A stretch of 64,000 nt of DNA from JADFWK01 sp035527895 (GTDB taxonomy: Bacteria; Desulfobacterota; DSM-4660; Desulfatiglandales; B25-G16): positions 1-64,000 of the forward strand of contig DATKZQ010000144.1 in the NCBI GenBank assembly GCA_035527895.1, written 5' to 3'. The notes below the pieces were generated by a model. The model was not told where the DNA came from. It was given only the letters and a program-made list of their open reading frames with translations, and did no database searches. A program made the position numbers and the translations under genes. The stretch's first letter is position 1. Each line of letters begins with the position of its first letter. Below, piece by piece: positions 17,725-27,125 of this stretch.

Positions 17725-18345
17725 TTAGAACTCGAACCCGATCAAAAAAGCTGCGGTCTTGTTATCCACAGCGATCATGGGAAAAAACCTGGCGTCTTCG
17801 TTCACAATCCGGTAGGCGTTCAGGAGGGATTTGACTGCGACGATAGAAAGCAATGCCCCCTTGCTGAGGCCTGTTTCCTCCCTGATAAGGTTCGGGTCGT
17901 ATAGGTCATTTTCCGGATGCACATAATTCCCCAGCAAGGTGTAGATGAAGAAATCGGCACAGCTAAAGAACAGCAGTGCCTTGTTAAAGGTGGTGGGTTG
18001 ATACCGATATGAATCCAGTGCATAGTCAAAGGTAAACCCTGCCATTCTCTCACCGCCCACTGCATAGGGCAATTTCGATTGCTCGGGTATGTCTTTGTAG
18101 GTGGAAAGTCCGGGATAGAATCTGCCGTTTCTGCGGGTAAAGAAATTCATTTCAGGCGACTCAGCCCCAACCTCCTCCGCCACCACCTGGTGCCCCAACT
18201 CATGGAGGCCAAGATGCGTGATATACGCCCCGCTTATGGCGCCTATGTCCCTCAGGCCAAAGCCGAAGGCCGTCTGGGCGTTACCCATCCAAAACAGGCA
18301 TACCAGCAAGCCCACCACGATGGTTATGTAACGACTCTTCCGCAT
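17725..18345 (-). CDS. Exported protein with HELGH metal-binding motif
   Basis: A 206-residue protein of unknown function. A signal peptide or N-terminal membrane segment (MRKSRYITIVVGLLVCLFW) precedes a segment with HELGH, an HExxH-type zinc motif, in YITHLGLHELGHQVVAEEVGA. A second hydrophobic stretch (KALLFFSCADFFIYTLLG) follows, and the protein ends FLIGFEF, a terminal Phe as in many outer-membrane proteins. The motif recalls M50-like peptidases but the length and topology do not settle the family. Start placed at ATG 18345, which has GAGGGG nearby and exposes the signal sequence; an in-frame ATG at 18366 is an alternative. Confidence 0.6.
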   Translation of the reverse strand: MRKSRYITIVVGLLVCLFWMGNAQTAFGFGLRDIGAISGAYITHLGLHELGHQVVAEEVGAESPEMNFFTRRNGRFYPGLSTYKDIPEQSKLPYAVGGERMAGFTFDYALDSYRYQPTTFNKALLFFSCADFFIYTLLGNYVHPENDLYDPNLIREETGLSKGALLSIVAVKSLLNAYRIVNEDARFFPMIAVDNKTAAFLIGFEF

Positions 18346-18502
18346 GATCCCCTCAAGCGATCCCATAATTCGCCTTTCCCTATTCCTTTCGGCAAAGGCA
18401 GGTGATTACTTGAGGGAATCCTCTATCTCACCGCAGTGGCACCCCGGTGAAATAGAGCAGATTCATTTCACAGGGCAAGCGGAGGGCACTGAGGATGAAT
18501 AG

Positions 18503-18594
18503 TCTTCTCGATGCCGGCAGGTACCGGCATCGAAAAGACATAACTCTTGCTCGATGTTCTCTGTGTCTCGAACGAGTCCAGCTCATAGCTGGAC
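18503..18594. terminator. Two hairpins downstream of hutH
   Basis: TCTTCTCGATGCCGG pairs with CCGGCATCGAAAAGA (18503-18538), and GTCCAGCT pairs with AGCTGGAC (18576-18594). Both lie just past the 3' end of hutH on the minus strand. Neither is followed by a clear T-run, so they may be terminator-like or processing structures. Confidence 0.4.
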
Positions 18595-18626
18595 GAGTGG
18601 GTGGTTAGGGGAATCTTTGGCGAGTT

Positions 18627-20156
18627 TTACTGGAGTTCTCCGATAGCGCTTTCCACTTGTTCCACTATCGTGCCGCTTTTCATGAGGCCCACCACCGTTT
18701 CAATATCCTTTGAGAGAACCCGGTCCTTGTCCAGGTGTGGGACCGCGTCACGGATGATCTTGTAGGCCACCATGGTCCCCTGACCGGGCTTCATATTGGT
18801 AAAAAGATCCATGGCCTGGGCGGCACACAAGAGCTCGATTGCGATGACGTGTTCGGTGTTGTACACGATTTCTCTGCATTTCCGGGCAGAAATGGATCCC
18901 ATAGACACGTGATCTTCCTTGTTGGCTGAGGTGGGGATGGAGTCCACGGAAGCGGGGTGCGACAGAACCTTGTTTTCTGAAACCAGCGATGCAGCCGTGT
19001 ACTGGGCGATCATGAAGCCGGAATTCAGTCCGCCATCGCTTACCAAGAAGGCCGGAAGCCCGCTCAATTGGGGATTCACCAGCCGTTCGATACGCCTCTC
19101 CGAGATGTTCGCCAGCTCCGCGATTGCTATACCCAAGAAATCCATGGCAAGCGCGACAGGCTGGCCGTGAAAGTTCCCTCCCAGCAGGAACTCTTCTGAT
19201 TCCGGAAAAATGAGTGGATTATTTGTAGAAGAGTTCATCTCCGTTTTCACCACGTTCCTGGCATACATGATGGCATCCTTGCTGGCACCGTGCACCTGAG
19301 GTGAACACCGCAGCGTATAGGCATCCTGGATGCGGGAGCAGTCCTTATGGGAACTTATGATCTCGCTGCCTCTGGTGATCCGGTCCATGTTATCCGCTGC
19401 CGCGGCCTGCCCCGGGTGCGGGCGGACCTGGTGTATTCTGGAGTCGAATTCCGTCCTGCTCCCCATGAGCACCTCAAGGCTCATGGCAGCGGCTATATCG
19501 GTCATTTTAGAAAGCCTGATTGCATCAAACACCGAAAGCCCACCGATGGCGGTCATGAGCTGGGTGCCGTTCACCAGTGCAAGTCCCTCACCCGCTTCCA
19601 ACTGGAGGGGCTCCATACCACACTTCTTTAAGGCCTCAAGCCCTGATATCCTTTTCCCTTTATAAAAAGCCTCCCCCTGGCCTATAAGCACAAGGCAGAG
19701 GTGCGCCAGGGGCGCCAAGTCACCGCTGGCCCCGACCGATCCTTTTGCAGGGACTACCGGAACAACCCCCCTGTTGAGTAACTCTATCAGGTGTTGAACA
19801 GTCTCCAGCCTGATTCCGGAATGCCCCCGGGCCAGATCCTTGATGCGAAGAGCCATGGTGGCCCGAACCGTCTCTTCATCCAGGATCTTGCCCACACCGG
19901 CAGCATGGCTCATGAGGATGTTTTCCTGGAGCTGCCGGGTGTCCTCCCTGGAGATGGCAACATCGCTGAGCGCCCCGAACCCCGTGGTGACGCCGTAGAT
20001 AGTCTTCCCCTCCTGAACCCATTTCTCAATCAGCCTGCGGGCCCTAACGATTCGCTCTTCAGAATCCTTTGCCAATCGAACCCTTGCCCCCTCTCGCGCA
20101 ATGGCCACCAGGTCATCAAGGGTCATGCCGTCCATACCAAGTACGATCGCTTTCAT
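18627..20156 (-). CDS. hutH: Histidine ammonia-lyase
   Basis: A 509-residue histidine ammonia-lyase that converts L-histidine to trans-urocanate and ammonia, the first step of the Hut pathway. The cofactor-forming triad Ala143-Ser144-Gly145 lies in GSVGASGDLAPL; the N-terminal IYGVTTGFGAL and the later SSTNNPL block are also typical. Length fits the family. The ribosome-binding site AAGGAGG precedes the ATG. It stands alone here: the other hut genes are at 51.8-54.7 kb and 62.8 kb, so the pathway is split over 40 kb. Confidence 0.96.
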   Translation of the reverse strand: MKAIVLGMDGMTLDDLVAIAREGARVRLAKDSEERIVRARRLIEKWVQEGKTIYGVTTGFGALSDVAISREDTRQLQENILMSHAAGVGKILDEETVRATMALRIKDLARGHSGIRLETVQHLIELLNRGVVPVVPAKGSVGASGDLAPLAHLCLVLIGQGEAFYKGKRISGLEALKKCGMEPLQLEAGEGLALVNGTQLMTAIGGLSVFDAIRLSKMTDIAAAMSLEVLMGSRTEFDSRIHQVRPHPGQAAAADNMDRITRGSEIISSHKDCSRIQDAYTLRCSPQVHGASKDAIMYARNVVKTEMNSSTNNPLIFPESEEFLLGGNFHGQPVALAMDFLGIAIAELANISERRIERLVNPQLSGLPAFLVSDGGLNSGFMIAQYTAASLVSENKVLSHPASVDSIPTSANKEDHVSMGSISARKCREIVYNTEHVIAIELLCAAQAMDLFTNMKPGQGTMVAYKIIRDAVPHLDKDRVLSKDIETVVGLMKSGTIVEQVESAIGELQ

Positions 20157-20284
20157 ATCCCATAAGCCTCCTTGCCTAATGTGAGTTGTGAGTGCAGTGG
20201 TCCGCTAATAGTCACTGGTTAGCAACGCCACCAACACCAATCTCATAGACTGTGAGCAAAATAGTCTCCGTTCCGCGAGATAGT

Positions 20285-20328
20285 ATTGTCAACCTATTGT
20301 CAACCTTCAGAAAATTTTATTGTCAACC
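20285..20328. repeat. ATTGTCAACC triple repeat, downstream array
   Basis: Three copies of ATTGTCAACC start at 20285, 20296 and 20319 (steps of 11 and 23 bp). The array covers the 3' end of the regulator gene; its third copy encodes Val-Asp-Asn near the C-terminus. The same array with identical steps lies upstream of the gene at 21351-21393. Confidence 0.7.
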
Positions 20329-21335
20329 ACATGATGGATGATTGGTTCCAGGGAAGGACTAAGGTTTTCGGTTTTAATGAGTATATCGGGGTGCGCGTTT
20401 CTAAAAACTCTAAATGCTTCGTCAGCAAATCCCTGACCAATTGACTTGACGCCTTTAAAATCTAGCGTTATTTGCTTAAATTTATCAAGCCCGGCGAGTA
20501 ACCTCTTGGCCTCCGATCGTGAGATACAATCTTGCTTAAAGAGTTTTACTTGTGCCCTGGTCTTCTCAAATTTATAGTCAAATTCTTCAGGAGCATACTC
20601 TGCAAACACTTCATCAAGCCTTCTCTTCGAATGCCTGCTAATGCTGAAATCTACTTGAGTCCCTTTGATGAATTTTCTTTCCTCAACAAAAACATCCTTT
20701 CTCCGGTTGTCAAAGATGAGATTTATTTTATGAGACCTGAAAGAAACAGCGTCAGACAATTTCGAAGTAAAGAACACCCCTTCTCCAGAATGTCTTTCCT
20801 GCATCGTAGTTGTTTTTCCTTTAATCAGTTCTCCGATTGCTGCATTTTCATTGGGCAGATCGAACTTAGAAAAGACTGAATAGAAAATCCCAATTCCAAA
20901 ATCCCGGATAACAAAATTGAATCGGTATTGGTCAACGCTGGTATTCACAGAGCATTGCTCGGCTTCCGAGTGTTCTATGGCATTATTTAGAATTTCGGTA
21001 AATGCATAATAGGCCGTGTCCCAGGCAGTTTTCGCGAGCTGGCTCTTAAGATTGAGAAGTGTCGCTAGCTCTTGAAACACTTTATCTTCCTCAAGGCCTG
21101 CCAAAAGGTATGTCTTTGTAAATCTTCTTGCAGGCTCGATCTCGCTTTTCGCAGTAGAAGGCCGGTAAACTGCTCCCTTGGTAGTGCCTTGTTTTGTTAC
21201 TCTGCCATTCTGTATTAATTCCTTCAGGTGCTTATTTACGGCCTGTCGGGATATCCCAAAAACCTCAGATAGCTCTTTACCGTTACTAGATTGTTTTGTT
21301 TCAATGTGTCGGAGGATTTTCTCTTTTGTATTCAT
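20307..21335 (-). CDS. HTH + HATPase + STAS-like (DUF4325) regulator
   Basis: A 342-residue protein with three parts. A winged HTH (1-60: ILRHIETKQSSNGKELSEVF, SRQAVNKHLKELIQ) is followed by a GHKL-type ATPase region (~100-215, EILNNAIEHSEA as N-box, DFGIGIF as G1-type motif), and a C-terminal STAS-like DUF4325 domain (~260-342, ITLDFKGVKSIGQGFADEAF). This architecture recalls a one-component switch joining DNA binding to an anti-sigma-factor-like ATPase and a STAS fold; its target is unknown. Repeats of ATTGTCAACC flank the gene on both sides and are probable operators. The inferred promoter would give an almost leaderless transcript. Confidence 0.85.
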   Translation of the reverse strand: MNTKEKILRHIETKQSSNGKELSEVFGISRQAVNKHLKELIQNGRVTKQGTTKGAVYRPSTAKSEIEPARRFTKTYLLAGLEEDKVFQELATLLNLKSQLAKTAWDTAYYAFTEILNNAIEHSEAEQCSVNTSVDQYRFNFVIRDFGIGIFYSVFSKFDLPNENAAIGELIKGKTTTMQERHSGEGVFFTSKLSDAVSFRSHKINLIFDNRRKDVFVEERKFIKGTQVDFSISRHSKRRLDEVFAEYAPEEFDYKFEKTRAQVKLFKQDCISRSEAKRLLAGLDKFKQITLDFKGVKSIGQGFADEAFRVFRNAHPDILIKTENLSPSLEPIIHHVVDNKIF

Positions 21336-21341
21336 GGCTTA

Positions 21342-21393
21342 ATTCTATCAATTGTCAACCTATTGTCAACCAAAATTTCCTTTTATTGTCAAC
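21342..21393 (-). promoter_or_regulatory. Promoter overlapped by triple repeat operator
   Basis: On the minus strand, TTGACA (21364-21369) and TAGAAT (21342-21347) are 16 bp apart. Transcription would begin at about the ATG (21335), so the message may be leaderless. The -35 box lies within one of three ATTGTCAAC copies at 21351, 21362 and 21385, spaced 11 and 23 bp exactly as in the downstream array. This is the layout expected for autoregulation. Confidence 0.6.
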
Positions 21394-21837
21394 TCAGCAG
21401 AACGCAAGCGTGGAATTTTCGATGGGCGTAAGCCAAAAGCAGCCCTCAGAAAGGACAATTCTCGGAGTTGGCCCTTGGGCACCCTAGCCGCAGCGGTCTT
21501 TCGACGGGAAGAAAGCTAGCATAGTCAATTCAAGAATAGAAGCATGACACGCTCGATTACAGACGGTGACAATCTGGTGACATGGGCGCTAAAAGCCACA
21601 ATACCAAAAGTATTTAAAGGGGGCAGGGGACATCAAATCCCCTCGCCTGAGCCTCAATAAAGGGCGAGCTTTTTCGTGCTGTAACTGGAGTTCAGTGCCT
21701 GACATTTGATCAGACAGTTTTGTGATGAGCGGCTCAAGATTGCTGTTCAATGCTGCCGTGTGCTCTTCAATTGAGTGCTTTGACTTGATGATAAATTGAC
21801 TGAAATATGCAATAGATTAGGACTATCCGGAGTTGAT

Positions 21838-21929
21838 GCAGTTAGTAATGTTGGACCCAGCCTGTATATGTTACGTATGGTAATCGTAGGCCAGGAGATT
21901 TCTGGGAGGCTTTACACTCATAGCAGAAA
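21838..21929. repeat. Diverged repeat, copy 1
   Basis: A ~92-bp sequence shared with 24944-25033: starts GCAGTTAG, includes ATGTTACGTA, GTAATCG and TGGGAG, ends ATAGCAG.AA. The copies lie on either side of rpoD; the second is next to an integrase remnant, so the repeat may belong to that element's end. Confidence 0.5.
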
Positions 21930-22234
21930 GGAAACATTTGGGCAATAGGTCAAAACCACAACAGAAAAACGGAGAAGCCCGATCAATAAGGCTCTTGCAT
22001 AATGGTGAAAATTGGCCTGATTTGGTCTGGTGGTTATTGAAGGAATGGCGGCCAGAAAACGCCTTTTCGCCCCATGGTGGCTATCCCTTCAAAAAATTGT
22101 AGTGGTTTTGTGCTTGTCTTATTAATTTTTTCCTAAAATAACCTCACATTTTCCAACATAAGAATCAAAAAAATGTCCAGTTTTTCTGGTAGTTGATTGA
22201 TTTTACTAACATTTTCAAAATTGCTATTTTTAGA

Positions 22235-23998
22235 CTATAACTCGGTAAAGCTTTCCAATAACTTCCTTCTACTCGGGTGCCTCAGTTTTCCTAATGCTTT
22301 AGCTTCTATTTGCCTTATCCTCTCTCTGGTAACATTAAATTCTCTGCCTACCTCCTCAAGGGTATGGTCTGCCTTTTCACCAACCCCAAATCGCTTTCTC
22401 AATACCTTTTCCTCTCTGGGTGTCAGGGCAGTCATCACCCTTCTCGTCTGCTCCCTGAGGTCAGACTTGGTTGCCGCCTCAACTGGCGACATTGCCTTCT
22501 TGTCTTCTATGAAATCCCCTAAATGGCTATCCTTCTCTTCGCCAATAGGTGTTTCCAGGGAAAGGGGCTCCTTGGCTATCTTTAAAATCCTCCGAACCTT
22601 TTCCAAGGGAAATCCCATTTTCTCCGCAATCTCCTCTGGGCTTGGCTCCCTGCCATGTTCTTGAACCAGGCTTCGAGATATCTTGTTAAGCTTATTAGTT
22701 GCCTCTAGCATGTGAACCGGTATCCGGATTGTTCTTGCCTGGTCAGCAATAGCCCGTGTTATAGCCTGCCTGATCCACCATGTAGCATAGGTACCGAATT
22801 TATACCCCCTCTGGTATTCAAACTTATCTACTGCCTTCATCAAACCGATATTGCCCTCCTGTATACGATCGAGAAATTGAAGGCCTCTATGGGTATATCT
22901 TTTTGCAATGCTCACAACCAGTCTAAGGTTAGCCTTTATAAGCTCATTCTTGGCAGACTCCGCCTCTCTTAAACCCCGGTCTATTTCCCTATTGATTTTT
23001 TTCAATTCCTTGAAAGAGATGGTTGTCCTATTCTCTACCTCATCCATACCGCTCTTTATTTCCTGTATCCGTTCCGTGATGGATGAAAGCTCTTCTTTCG
23101 ATAAATTCAAGGCCTTAACCTTCTCTCCACCCTCTTTAGAAGCAGACAATTCCTCCAGGCATTTTCCTAAATAGGTCAAGGATTTCCCGCCGGCATTGAG
23201 CATACAATTGGCCAACTCACTTTCCAATTCTTCCAAGCGCTTAAGGGTCTCCTTATATTTTGCGACCATCTTCTGGATATGCCCTTTTTCTAGCTTGAAT
23301 GATCTCATCATCTCGAATATGGTTTGTTGCGTTTTGCCGATTGCATCATGAATTTTTTTTCTCTGAGCCTTATCGCTACAACCTTTCAATTCCTTCCAGG
23401 AAGAGCAGATTTCCTGATCGAGGGCCTTGATTCTCTTAATAAGGTTGAGCAAAAAGTCCCTCCTTTGGCCAATATGATGCAAATCATGTTCATCCTCTAT
23501 ATCAGGAACTATGTCCCTTACCTTTAATCTTCCTGCCTCCAAATCCCAACCTAACGCTGTTATATATTCTACGCCTATCCGACATCTAATGAGGGCATTT
23601 AGCACCTGATTCTCTCCGCTCTCAATCCTCTTCGCAAGCTCAACCTCTCCCTCTCTGCTCAGCAATGAAGCAAGGCCCATCTCCCTTAAATACATCTTAA
23701 CGGGATCATATGTCTTGGTAGTGAATTCCTCCTCAATACCACCCGAGTCGCCCTTTTCCTCTTTGTCCTGCAACGCTGCCTTCTCAGACTTTTTACTTTT
23801 TTCAACCTGGCGACCTACAGGCTCACTTACTACCTCGATATTCAAATCTTCAAACATCTGCAAAAAATCATCAATCTCTTCAGATGATATTACATCATCT
23901 GAGAGATCTTCGTTTAGCTCTTGGTAGGTAATGTGGCCCTTATCCTTGCCGATATTCATTAACCGACGCAAGTTAATCTCATCACTGTTTGTTGCCAT
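22235..23998 (-). CDS. rpoD: RNA polymerase sigma factor RpoD (sigma70)
   Basis: Primary sigma factor of 587 residues. Region 1.1 is at the N-terminus, region 1.2 starts near DPVKMYLREMG, a large non-conserved insertion follows, then region 2 (FLDRIQEGNIGLMKAVDKFE and the -10-recognition segment GYKFGTYATWWIRQAITRAI), region 3 (IRIPVHMLE) and region 4 (TLEEVGREFNVTRERIRQIE). All core motifs are intact and the length fits the housekeeping class. It recognises TTGACA/TATAAT promoters such as those inferred in this window. Not in an operon with dnaG here. Confidence 0.96.
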   Translation of the reverse strand: MATNSDEINLRRLMNIGKDKGHITYQELNEDLSDDVISSEEIDDFLQMFEDLNIEVVSEPVGRQVEKSKKSEKAALQDKEEKGDSGGIEEEFTTKTYDPVKMYLREMGLASLLSREGEVELAKRIESGENQVLNALIRCRIGVEYITALGWDLEAGRLKVRDIVPDIEDEHDLHHIGQRRDFLLNLIKRIKALDQEICSSWKELKGCSDKAQRKKIHDAIGKTQQTIFEMMRSFKLEKGHIQKMVAKYKETLKRLEELESELANCMLNAGGKSLTYLGKCLEELSASKEGGEKVKALNLSKEELSSITERIQEIKSGMDEVENRTTISFKELKKINREIDRGLREAESAKNELIKANLRLVVSIAKRYTHRGLQFLDRIQEGNIGLMKAVDKFEYQRGYKFGTYATWWIRQAITRAIADQARTIRIPVHMLEATNKLNKISRSLVQEHGREPSPEEIAEKMGFPLEKVRRILKIAKEPLSLETPIGEEKDSHLGDFIEDKKAMSPVEAATKSDLREQTRRVMTALTPREEKVLRKRFGVGEKADHTLEEVGREFNVTRERIRQIEAKALGKLRHPSRRKLLESFTEL

Positions 23999-24177
23999 CT
24001 ATGGAATCCTTCATGAGAAATAGGGTTCAGATACTAGGTCATAGCACCCTCATTAAGGGCTATTTCTATGGTTTCATTTCTTCACTAATAACATTCTGAC
24101 TCGGTACTATTAGCTACTGATTGGGCAGCTTCCGCTGCACCCATTGCTTCCTTGGCCTAATATTGAGCCTCCACTAA

Positions 24178-24312
24178 TGATGGTCTCGTAAAAAGTCGTC
24201 ACTCCGGTGAAAACCGGAGTCCAGAACCTCTGTAACTAACTGAAAAGACTGGATTCCGGCTTTCGCCGGAATGACGGAAAATGGTCATTTCCGACTTTTT
24301 ACGAAGTCATCA
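24178..24312. mobile_element. 135-bp MITE, copy 1
   Basis: A non-coding element with terminal inverted repeats, TGATGGTCTCGTAAAAAGTCG at the left and CGACTTTTTACGAAGTCATCA at the right, containing internal palindromes CTCCGGTGAAAACCGGAG and ATTCCGGCTTTCGCCGGAAT. It is flanked by the 4-bp direct repeat CTAA on both sides, the expected target duplication. A base-for-base identical copy is at 62525-62659. Confidence 0.9.
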
Positions 24313-24856
24313 CTAATGTGTTACAATAATATGCTTTTCTTGCATAACCGTATGCCTCACTTGCGCAATCGGCAGCACTATCCATATCTCCATAACTGAA
24401 CGTTAAAGTATGCCACAGAAAATTAAAGCATGCAAGCAAAAGGATAGGGTAGAGCTCCTTTAGGAGTAAATGGGATGAAAAATTGAAAGCCTCCAAAAGG
24501 ATATGAGAATCCCCTTGGAGGCTCGATAAAGGCCTCCAGATCCTCTCTGGTGAGCGTCCCCAGGTGGGTATGCCCTGACCTTTCAGAAATGTGAGGAAGG
24601 AGAGAAGGAAAGAGACGGTGCCTTTGAGGGTGCCGGCTTGGAGGTTGAGCCGATACTTATGGGGGAGATATCGTTCAGCGTGGTGTGTTCCCGGAAGGTT
24701 GTTATTGGAAAGCCTTTTTACCCCCTCTTCAATTATGCGAACCCTGCGGTAGTTGATGTGAGGAGCCTGAAGTGAGCGTGGATCGGGTACCCTATAAGGG
24801 ATAAGATCATTGGTATATGGTGTAGGGCGGAATTCAATTGCGATCTGGTCCATCAT
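24313..24856 (-). pseudogene. Tyrosine recombinase (integrase) remnant
   Basis: The minus strand encodes the N-terminal core-binding part of a site-specific integrase: a helical region containing GTLKGTVSFLLSFLTFLKGQ. A frameshift follows; in another frame the sequence continues THLGTLTREDLEAFIE, the expected next block. After that the catalytic domain is missing and no Arg/His/Tyr motifs remain. The 135-bp MITE abuts the 3' end. The flanking repeat at 24944-25033 may be part of the original element. Non-functional. Confidence 0.6.
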
Positions 24857-24943
24857 CTGCCTCCTTTCTTAGATTCAATAGAAAAAACAGGCAGATAATG
24901 GACCGTGCCCTATGGAGAGTCAATTATCATTTTGTTACGTATA

Positions 24944-25033
24944 GCAGTTAGATATACGTAGCCAGCCTATCCATGTTACGTACAGTAATCGCAAGCCATG
25001 AGACTTGTGGGAGACTTGCTACTTATAGCAGTA
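24944..25033. repeat. Diverged repeat, copy 2
   Basis: Partner of 21838-21929, located 90 bp upstream of the integrase remnant. The remaining gap up to 25247 has no supportable gene. Confidence 0.5.
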
Positions 25034-25247
25034 AAATCCTCAGAACCAATTAGGGGAACTACAAGATGTTGGGGTTTCCGAATTGAAGACCGGCGCTAAC
25101 TGACTTGGCCACTCTAAGGGATTTCGCAAGGACTTCCCGCCAAGGCTATAATGCATTTAATTCTGATACAAATATCACAAGATATTAATTAATCTTGGAT
25201 TAGCTTCAAATAACCCGGGGTAGTTTCGCCTCTCTCCTATTCTCTAC

Positions 25248-25910
25248 CTACCTATACCACTTTGTAAACTCCTCAGGCTTTTGCTTGATTGCCCGGTAGG
25301 TGTTCAGTTTGGCCTCGTTATCCGGATAGCCCAAGGATATGCAGATTAGCAGCTTTTTGCTCTCCTTTAGCCCCAGGAACTTCTTGATTTCCCGAGCGTA
25401 GTTGGTGACGGAGGCCTGCAGGCAACTTTCCACACCAAAGGAGTGCGCCGCCAGAATCAGATTCTGGGCAAAAAGCCCCATGTCGAAGATCGACCACTCG
25501 TTAAGCGAGCCGTCCATGAAAAGCAAGATTGCGCAGGGTCCCCCGTAGAACTCAAAGTTCATCAGGCTCAGCTTCTCCCTTTCCGTCTCTTCATCCCGCT
25601 TCACGCCGAGGGCGGCCAACCTCAGTTTCCCATGATCTCTTGAACGTGCTTCATGCTCCGGCGGCCAACCCGTGGGCCTGGGGAGGTCGGGACGGGTTTC
25701 TGCTTTTTTGCTGGCCAAATCGTAGATTATTTTACTTAAATCTTCTTTCTTTTCTCCGCAGACAACGGCCACCTCCCAGGGCTGGGTGTTGCTGAAGGAT
25801 GGGCTGTTGGCTGCCACCTTCAAGATTTTATTCAGTGTCTCTTCTGGGATTGGGGTATCCTTAAAAGCCCTGATGCTGCGTCTGGTCTCGATCCCTTCGA
25901 TTAAATCCAT
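25248..25910 (-). CDS. Nitroreductase family protein
   Basis: A 220-residue flavoprotein of the nitroreductase family. The N-terminal signature RRSIRAFKDTPIPEETL forms the FMN phosphate-binding part, and APS-like SPSFSNTQPWEV follows; the C-terminal IALGYP-type motif appears as CISLGYPDNEAKL. Such enzymes use NAD(P)H to reduce nitro groups, quinones or related compounds; the substrate cannot be read from sequence. The start ATG is preceded by AGGAGG. Monocistronic. Confidence 0.9.
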   Translation of the reverse strand: MDLIEGIETRRSIRAFKDTPIPEETLNKILKVAANSPSFSNTQPWEVAVVCGEKKEDLSKIIYDLASKKAETRPDLPRPTGWPPEHEARSRDHGKLRLAALGVKRDEETEREKLSLMNFEFYGGPCAILLFMDGSLNEWSIFDMGLFAQNLILAAHSFGVESCLQASVTNYAREIKKFLGLKESKKLLICISLGYPDNEAKLNTYRAIKQKPEEFTKWYR

Positions 25911-26620
25911 AGTTTTACCTCCTGAAAATTAATTAGCCTCTCTGGCTATCAGAATGCTAGTTATGCCCAATGTTTCTTGATATGTTTCTTGCCAGAAGTG
26001 AACTTCCGTTAATTTTAGGGTTACATATCGTGGTTGAAAGGTCAATACTGGATTGCACCGAGCGAGCAAAATTATCTCTGCAGAAGATAAATAATTCAAG
26101 ATGAAATACGCAGTTGTTCATCTATGACTATTCTGTCTATTTCGGTTTCAAATAGTCAGGATCCCGAGTTTGAATATTTGCCGTTAAAACTGCAGCCCTT
26201 CAGAAGTTTTCATATGTGAATCTAAGGTCTTCATTATCTCACCCGGCCCCTCTCAGTCAGGTCGAGACAGTTCATTCCAGCCTATTTCCTTTCGCCTCCG
26301 TAAATCTATTGCATACAACATGACATCGAGTATGCGCCGCTGCGGCAGGATTATGCAGTATTTCCAATGACAATCAACGGAGATATGAGCGCTTGAGGTC
26401 GCCTCCTCGGGGCAGCCATCCGCGCCTTTCTCCTCTGCTTGAAGGAATCCGATTGACACGTCAATTGCTGGCTTTTAGAATCAATTCCGGAAATGCGTTC
26501 CCCCTGTTCTCGTGGGTACCATGGCACGCGATGAGCAGGGAAGATTGTACTATTCTGGCTTCAGATGGGGAATTCCCGCGAACACCTTGAAGGGGTAAGA
26601 AACGCACAGAGGTGATAGGC
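25911..26620. other. Intergenic region
   Basis: About 700 bp with no gene I can support. A ~40-bp segment at 26139-26181 (ATTTCGGTTTCAAATAG.. to ..GAGTTTGAATATTTGC) recurs in slightly diverged form at 35640-35681. Confidence 0.45.
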
Positions 26621-27016
26621 ATGAGCAAGGAAACCTTCCGGTTTGAGATAGGCAAGATCGAATGTACTGCTGTCAGTGACGGCACGTTCACGTACGCACC
26701 TCCAATCTTCCCTCCTCCTGCTATCCTTCTATTCGCCAATGCGCCAACTGAACCTCTTGAGCAGGCACTGGTGGAACACAACCTGCAGCCAGAACAATGG
26801 GTCGAGTGGACAAGTCCGTACATCTGTCTGGTGGTTAACACGGGTGACCATTTGGTGCTGGTGGATACGGGTGCAGGTGATCTTGCACCAACAACAGGCA
26901 AACTCCTTCAGAACCTTAAGGCCGGGGGGATCGCGCCGGTGGACATTGACACGGTCATTCTCACCCACGGGCACCGAAAGAATGTTCTTGACTTTACAAA
27001 TCCAGCCCGGTATTAA
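26621..27016 (+). pseudogene. Metallo-beta-lactamase-fold hydrolase, truncated
   Basis: The N-terminal ~120 residues match an MBL-fold hydrolase: LVVNTGDHLVLVDTGAGDL and VDIDTVILTHGH. The sequence then leaves the family: HxHxDH is cut after THGH and replaced by RKNVLDFTNPARY and a stop. Without the second half of the metal site the product cannot be a working hydrolase; intact relatives are 270-320 residues. Start ATG 26621 has GAGGTG upstream. Truncated by deletion, and close to the threonine aldolase gene. Confidence 0.8.
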
Positions 27017-27125
27017 TTGTGCTGAACTCATTTTCTGTATCATTCCCTAGCCTAAGGCACTATGCATTACCTCTTCAAAGAACCCATAAAGATCTTCAAA
27101 TAAGTATTTACTAACGGACCAAGCA

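Larger units (their letters stand above)
21336..22234. other. Intergenic region with hairpin and diverged repeat
   Basis: About 900 bp without a supportable gene. It contains a terminator-like structure on the plus strand (CTCGCC at 21642 with GGCGAG at 21663, then TTTTT), a neighbouring hairpin AGGGGA/TCCCCT (21625-21643), and a ~92-bp repeat (21838-21929) related to 24944-25033. Confidence 0.5.
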
